Part shown: positions 6,280-7,341 of the stretch, one piece after another
Position numbering within the stretch: the first letter of the stretch is position 1
Layout: each line of letters starts with the position of its first letter
Assembly: GCA_001940725.1 (NCBI GenBank)
Contig: MDVR01000111.1
Location: 1-7,341 of the forward strand
DNA: 7,341 nt
Origin: Candidatus Heimdallarchaeota archaeon LC_2
GTDB taxonomy: Archaea; Asgardarchaeota; Heimdallarchaeia; Heimdallarchaeales; Kariarchaeaceae
Reading direction: 5' to 3'
Program-made: the position numbers and the translations under genes
The notes under the pieces: generated by a model
Told to the model about the DNA's origin: nothing
Database searches by the model: none
Seen by the model: the letters and a program-made list of their open reading frames with translations, nothing else

Positions 6280-6870
6280 ATCAAATTGTTTCAAACCACA
6301 GTTACCTCTTAGTATGGCTGGTTTTGCAAAACAATTGTCTATTTTATCACAATTAATAATTTTCACTAAATCTATCAATACTTCTTCTACATTTACAAAA
6401 TTAGGAGAATTCAGTTCAACATATGGGATCATACATGCACTCACATTGCCCAAGGAATATAGGTAATCCAATACATTTTCTTTGGAAACAGTTTCTAATA
6501 CATTTTCTCTAGATAATCCTAATGCAAAAGTTGGAAGCATTCGTCCTGAATATTTTACGACTTCAGAAATGCAATGTGGAATATAACTAAAACTGGTTTC
6601 CTCTCCCTTATTAAAAAGAGCAATAACACCGGATGCCTCTTCGAATGCATTCCGCTTCTCTTCCTCATCGTTTTCCATTTCATGACAGTACCATAATTCA
6701 AATCTCATATCTTGAATATTTATTTCTCGAGCCTTAATTTTAGTAATACTTGTAGTTTGTAGTTCATCTGTTTTTGTATCTGAAAAAAAAGTTGTAGCTA
6801 CATCTGGATCACCAACAATCAAAATTTTAAATTTTTTAATTGCTACATCTAGTGAGTTTTCAATGACCAT
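6265..6870 (-). CDS. Ras/Rab-like small GTPase relative with degraded nucleotide-binding motifs (candidate pseudo-GTPase)
   Basis: This 201-residue protein follows the order of a Ras-superfamily domain but has lost the key motifs. KFKILIVGDPDVATT (13-27) matches the first strand and P-loop, yet the invariant Gly-Lys is Ala25-Thr26. TTSITKIKAREI (39-50) resembles switch I. FELWYCHE (57-64) sits where IWDTAG is expected. ASGVIALFN (79-87) matches the AxGxILVFD strand. TFALGLSREN (114-123) replaces the VGNKxD region, without its Asn-Lys-x-Asp. CMIPYVELN (146-154) and VEEVLIDLVKII (161-172) correspond to the end of the fold. The C-terminal tail has cysteines but no clear prenylation motif. An in-frame TAG two codons upstream fixes the ATG as the earliest possible start; no Shine-Dalgarno site precedes it. 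GTP hydrolysis is improbable. Homology rests on motif order by eye. Small GTPase families are unusually large in Asgard archaea. Confidence 0.75.
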   Translation of the reverse strand: MVIENSLDVAIKKFKILIVGDPDVATTFFSDTKTDELQTTSITKIKAREINIQDMRFELWYCHEMENDEEEKRNAFEEASGVIALFNKGEETSFSYIPHCISEVVKYSGRMLPTFALGLSRENVLETVSKENVLDYLYSLGNVSACMIPYVELNSPNFVNVEEVLIDLVKIINCDKIDNCFAKPAILRGNCGLKQFDIKND

Positions 6871-6889
6871 TATAATCTAGGAGGTATCA

Positions 6890-6899
6890 TTATTAATAA
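6890..6899 (-). promoter_or_regulatory. TATA-box candidate for the GTPase-like gene
   Basis: TTATTAATAA lies 20-29 bases upstream of the ATG at 6870, the distance expected if transcription begins at or next to the start codon (a leaderless message). The lack of a Shine-Dalgarno site in the sense orientation agrees with this. The sequence is self-complementary and the region is AT-rich, so a chance match is quite possible. Confidence 0.35.
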
Positions 6900-7029
6900 C
6901 TATTTGTTGTATGGCAAATATAATTTCTATAAATTCCATAGTATTTTTTCATTACAGAATTTTATATCAAAATCAATAGTTTATGGATCATTTAGTTGTA
7001 GTTTATCGTATTTTCGCATGATATTGTAT

Positions 7030-7046
7030 AATTATCATTGATAATT
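7030..7046. repeat. Perfect 17-base palindrome, operator-like
   Basis: AATTATCA and TGATAATT flank a single T. It lies in the gap between two minus-strand genes, about 160 bases upstream of the GTPase-like gene. It could bind a dimeric regulator or form part of a weak stem behind the upstream gene. Its core resembles the palindrome at 2868-2883. Confidence 0.5.
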
Positions 7047-7130
7047 CTAATTATTTACTATTGGCTGAATGTATTGTCAGAATTTCTTTTATTTGCAAAC
7101 GAGATCAAGAATTTTTGTCCAAGAGATCGT

Positions 7131-7140
7131 CCATATATGG
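7131..7140. repeat. Short palindrome CCATATATGG
   Basis: A perfect 10-base dyad, 18 bases from the 3' end of the minus-strand gene at the right edge. Its length is near what chance allows in AT-rich DNA; no function is claimed. Confidence 0.25.
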
Positions 7141-7157
7141 TCTATGGGTATAATCAA

Positions 7158-7341
7158 TTAAAAATTAATTTCATATCTACGCATGACTGGAATTAAAGGA
7201 TTAGTTTCGATCTCAATGATCGTCTTTGCATCTGTGACAGAATTTTTAACCACACCAGTGCATTTTATTTTCCGATCTGGGTTGGAATAATCAACTCCAC
7301 CATCAATTTTAAATTCTTCCAAAATCTTTTTACAATTAATA
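7158..7341 (-). CDS. C-terminal 60 codons of an unrecognised protein, truncated by the window edge
   Basis: The minus strand is open from the right edge to a TAA at 7158-7160. The visible part begins INCKKILEEFKIDGGVDYSN and ends PLIPVMRRYEINF. The codon pattern and the mix of charged and hydrophobic residues look like a genuine globular protein. A helix-like start (KKILEEF) followed by alternating residues (KIKCTGVVKN, TIIEIET) suggests a helix then beta strands. I cannot name a family. It lies 287 bases upstream of the GTPase-like gene on the same strand. That gap and the TATA-like site suggest separate transcription. Confidence 0.7.
   Translation of the reverse strand, partial: INCKKILEEFKIDGGVDYSNPDRKIKCTGVVKNSVTDAKTIIEIETNPLIPVMRRYEINF

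Larger units (their letters stand above)
6871..7157. other. Intergenic region with palindromes, no convincing gene
   Basis: About 287 very AT-rich bases between two minus-strand genes. It holds a TATA-like palindrome near the start of the GTPase-like gene, an AGGAGGT string in plus orientation (6879-6885), an open but low-complexity plus frame to 7041, and palindromes at 7030-7046 and 7131-7140. I see no tRNA-like fold or repeat array. Confidence 0.5.

Noticed and set aside
7069..7160. Short plus-strand frame of about 30 codons starting at an ATG near 7069
   Set aside because: No ribosome binding site, no recognisable sequence, and it ends against the oppositely oriented coding end at 7158.
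1..7341. tRNA genes, CRISPR arrays, insertion sequences
   Set aside because: No tRNA-like T-arm or cloverleaf signal, no regularly spaced direct repeats and no transposase or terminal inverted repeats were found by eye.

Overview
The window is AT-rich and looks archaeal, most likely from an Asgard archaeon (Loki-/Heimdall-type). This rests on a Ras/Rab-shaped small GTPase relative on the minus strand, Shine-Dalgarno sites at only some genes, and TATA-like boxes at plausible distances. The assignment is an inference from gene content; no rRNA or other marker gene is present.

The plus strand from the left edge to 6242 encodes most of a dipeptide/oligopeptide-type ABC importer. In order these are a DppB-like permease (5' end outside the window, with an unusual extra multi-pass N-terminal region), a DppC-like permease, a small membrane protein of unknown function (2452-2865), a gap of about 296 bases, a DppF-like ATPase, a five-segment membrane protein of unknown function (4277-5203), and a DppD-like ATPase. 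The two permeases would form the membrane channel and the two ATPases would drive it. No substrate-binding protein is present; it may lie left of the window. The two ATPase genes are separated by the uncharacterised membrane protein gene, and the second half of the cluster appears to have its own promoter in the 2866-3161 gap. Other gene junctions are 13-28 bases, suggesting two transcription units: dppB-dppC-small protein and dppF-membrane protein-dppD.

At 6246-6279 a symmetric hairpin flanked by A6 and T6 tracts separates the transporter genes from a convergent minus-strand gene (6265-6870). That gene encodes a full-length Ras-like domain in which the G1, G3 and G4 nucleotide-binding motifs are all degraded: a candidate pseudo-GTPase. 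Beyond its start lie about 290 bases with no convincing gene but with several palindromes. The right edge holds the last 60 codons of another minus-strand gene (7158-7341) that I do not recognise.

The points most worth attention are the pseudo-GTPase, the enlarged DppB, and the two uncharacterised membrane proteins embedded in the transporter cluster.
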